Origin: UBA1563 sp037440065
GTDB lineage: Bacteria > Bacteroidota > Ignavibacteria > Ignavibacteriales > Ignavibacteriaceae
Assembly: GCA_037440065.1 (NCBI GenBank)
Contig: JBBIUV010000016.1
Span: forward strand, 1-64,000
Reading direction: 5' to 3'
Length of the DNA stretch: 64,000 bases
The translations under genes and the position numbers were made by a program. The first letter of the stretch is position 1. Every line of letters starts with the position of its first letter. Under the pieces are notes generated by a model. It saw nothing but the letters and a program-made list of their open reading frames with translations. It was not told where the DNA came from and ran no database searches. Shown here piece by piece: positions 62,865-64,000 of the stretch.

Positions 62865-62963
62865 GTTGGTGCAAAATTAAAAGACATTTCATATAAAGTC
62901 AAGCATTTTTTTATCACGCTAATTTATCGAACTTTTTCTAGTTAATCGAATCCGATATTAAAA

Positions 62964-63032
62964 GGATAGTTAAGCAAGTAAGCTCTAAGAACTCCGCTAA
63001 ACCTAGCTTAATAGAGTTTGTTTTTACTATCC
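62964..63032. terminator. Inverted repeat behind the DUF4942 gene
   Basis: GGATAGT (62964-62970) pairs with ACTATCC (63026-63032), enclosing AGCTCT / AGAGTT. It follows the stop of the minus-strand DUF4942 gene at 63047 and may terminate its transcript, although the T tract on that strand is weak. Confidence 0.4.
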
Positions 63033-63046
63033 TGTTGTAATTGAAA

Positions 63047-64000
63047 TTAAGTACCAAAGAACAAAGTTTCCGGTTGTGATTCTTTCTGCGAAGCGGTTTC
63101 CTTTTTAGTTTTCCATTCTTTTTCCTCCGCTTCCGGCAGCCATTTTTTATTAGCGCATGCCCTCATATTGAATTCATGCCATAAACCTGCATCTCTGAAT
63201 TCCAAATGCAATGTTCCTTTTTTGTAACATCGCATTGAAAAGAATTCAGCATAATGAAGTGACGAATCTCCGATCCTTGTTCTTCTTATCTCATCTTTAA
63301 TCGAGGTGATCCCTTCAAAATTCTTTCCGGTTATGTAGCACATTACCCGGTCAATGTCGGAATACTCACTATCACGATGATAATTTTCACGGTAATAACG
63401 ATCCCAAGATTTGTCAACGTACCAGGGAAGAATAATTCTGCGATTAACTTTCCAGGCATCATTTGTTTTCCATCCCTCAACATGGCATCGATTCTCTTTA
63501 TGGTACTTAGTGAAAATATCGAACACATCTGAAATCGCATTTTCCAAAATTGTATCTTTATTTACGATCAACGTTTTTATCATGGAAAAAACATTTTCCT
63601 TTGTGAAATCCATTGCTCCTTGCTGTTTAATGAACAAGGCGAAATTCTCACGGACTTGATGCGTCATGTAACGGCTCATTCCGATCTGATCTATGACATA
63701 CTGCCATATTGCTAATTTTGATCTATCACAAAAAGAATTGAACCTTTGCTTTTTCGATTTCTCATCGGATTTCATCAAATCATTTATCTTTGTGTACTGA
63801 TCAAATAATCCGGAAGAAAAGAAATTCAGACCTTCCTCAGCCTCCAAATGTTTTACGAAATACTCTTTGAGATTTCCGTATTGAATTATCATATTTCCGA
63901 TAACATCATTTGTTGCTATCTGGCTTTTAAGAGTTGATTCATTGATATGAAATTTATCTTCCGAATTAACTGCGTTAAAAGTGAAATCCAATCTTTTCCG
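63047..64000 (-). CDS. DUF4942 domain protein (N-terminus beyond window)
   Basis: The frame stays open to the end of the window (a possible TTG start lies at 63991, but KR codons continue before it). The C-terminal third matches DUF4942: ITGKNFEGITSIKDEIRRTRIGDSSLHYAEFFSMRCYKKGTLHLEFRDAGLWHEFNMRACANKKWLP. DUF4942 proteins are common on phages, ICEs and plasmids, often beside methylases and helicases; function unknown. Upstream residues 1-220 are helical. It marks the region beyond 61000 as mobile-element DNA. Confidence 0.8.
   Translation of the reverse strand, partial: RKRLDFTFNAVNSEDKFHINESTLKSQIATNDVIGNMIIQYGNLKEYFVKHLEAEEGLNFFSSGLFDQYTKINDLMKSDEKSKKQRFNSFCDRSKLAIWQYVIDQIGMSRYMTHQVRENFALFIKQQGAMDFTKENVFSMIKTLIVNKDTILENAISDVFDIFTKYHKENRCHVEGWKTNDAWKVNRRIILPWYVDKSWDRYYRENYHRDSEYSDIDRVMCYITGKNFEGITSIKDEIRRTRIGDSSLHYAEFFSMRCYKKGTLHLEFRDAGLWHEFNMRACANKKWLPEAEEKEWKTKKETASQKESQPETLFFGT

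Overview
This window looks like chromosome of an Ignavibacteriales-type bacterium (Bacteroidota/Chlorobi side). The DNA is AT-rich. Several secreted proteins end in the type IX secretion (T9SS) C-terminal signal with the NYPNPFNP-type start (M4 protease, two further exported proteins, a broken nuclease), and a PorQ-like gene is present. The genus cannot be read from the sequence.

Layout. (1) 1-7000 is the right end of a prophage: structural gene, subtilase-like protein, tail-assembly chaperone pair with a -1 frame overlap, tape measure, distal tail protein, a strong hairpin element and a Dam-like methylase. It appears to stop at 7000 with a TG..CA terminus carrying a 15-bp repeat twice, which suggests a transposable (Mu-like) phage that cut a BtrH-N-type gene. 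(2) 7001-42900 is mostly ordinary chromosome: cupin, DUF2911 protein, a half-length DnaE-like gene, glyQS, TPR protein, porQ, peroxiredoxin, thioesterase, yajQ, transporters, a pseudokinase-FISUMP fusion, T9SS cargo proteins, a TetR/HlyD/ABC export operon, an M16 protease, two DUF3857 genes (one frameshifted), pdxH and four tRNAs (Pro, Ala, Gly, Val). (3) From just after tRNA-Val (42892) the window becomes an accessory island: a Gabija-type pair (gajA, gajB); a three-gene set of SSS-like permease, small membrane protein and cyclodipeptide-synthase-like protein; a TIR protein; and a membrane protein. The spacers between these carry attC-like features: each unit starts with a sequence complementary to the sequence that follows its last gene. 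This suggests an integron-cassette (CALIN-like) array of defence genes. (4) 54750-61000 is a restriction-modification locus: a C-protein-like regulator with its operator, four genes that look like nuclease components (one with an EVE/PUA-like N-terminus and a PD-(D/E)XK C-terminus), and convergent to these vsr and two overlapping C5-cytosine methylases. The plan resembles the multi-gene BsuMI system. (5) 61000-64000 holds remnants, a gene with an in-frame TGA, an unknown gene, structured non-coding DNA and a DUF4942 protein running off the window.

The two most interesting stretches are 43456-52680, where cassette-like units include a CDPS-like enzyme beside a sodium-symporter-like membrane protein, and 54758-60982, a compact R-M locus with several unfamiliar nuclease-like genes. 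All functions here are read from sequence motifs by eye; no database search was run.
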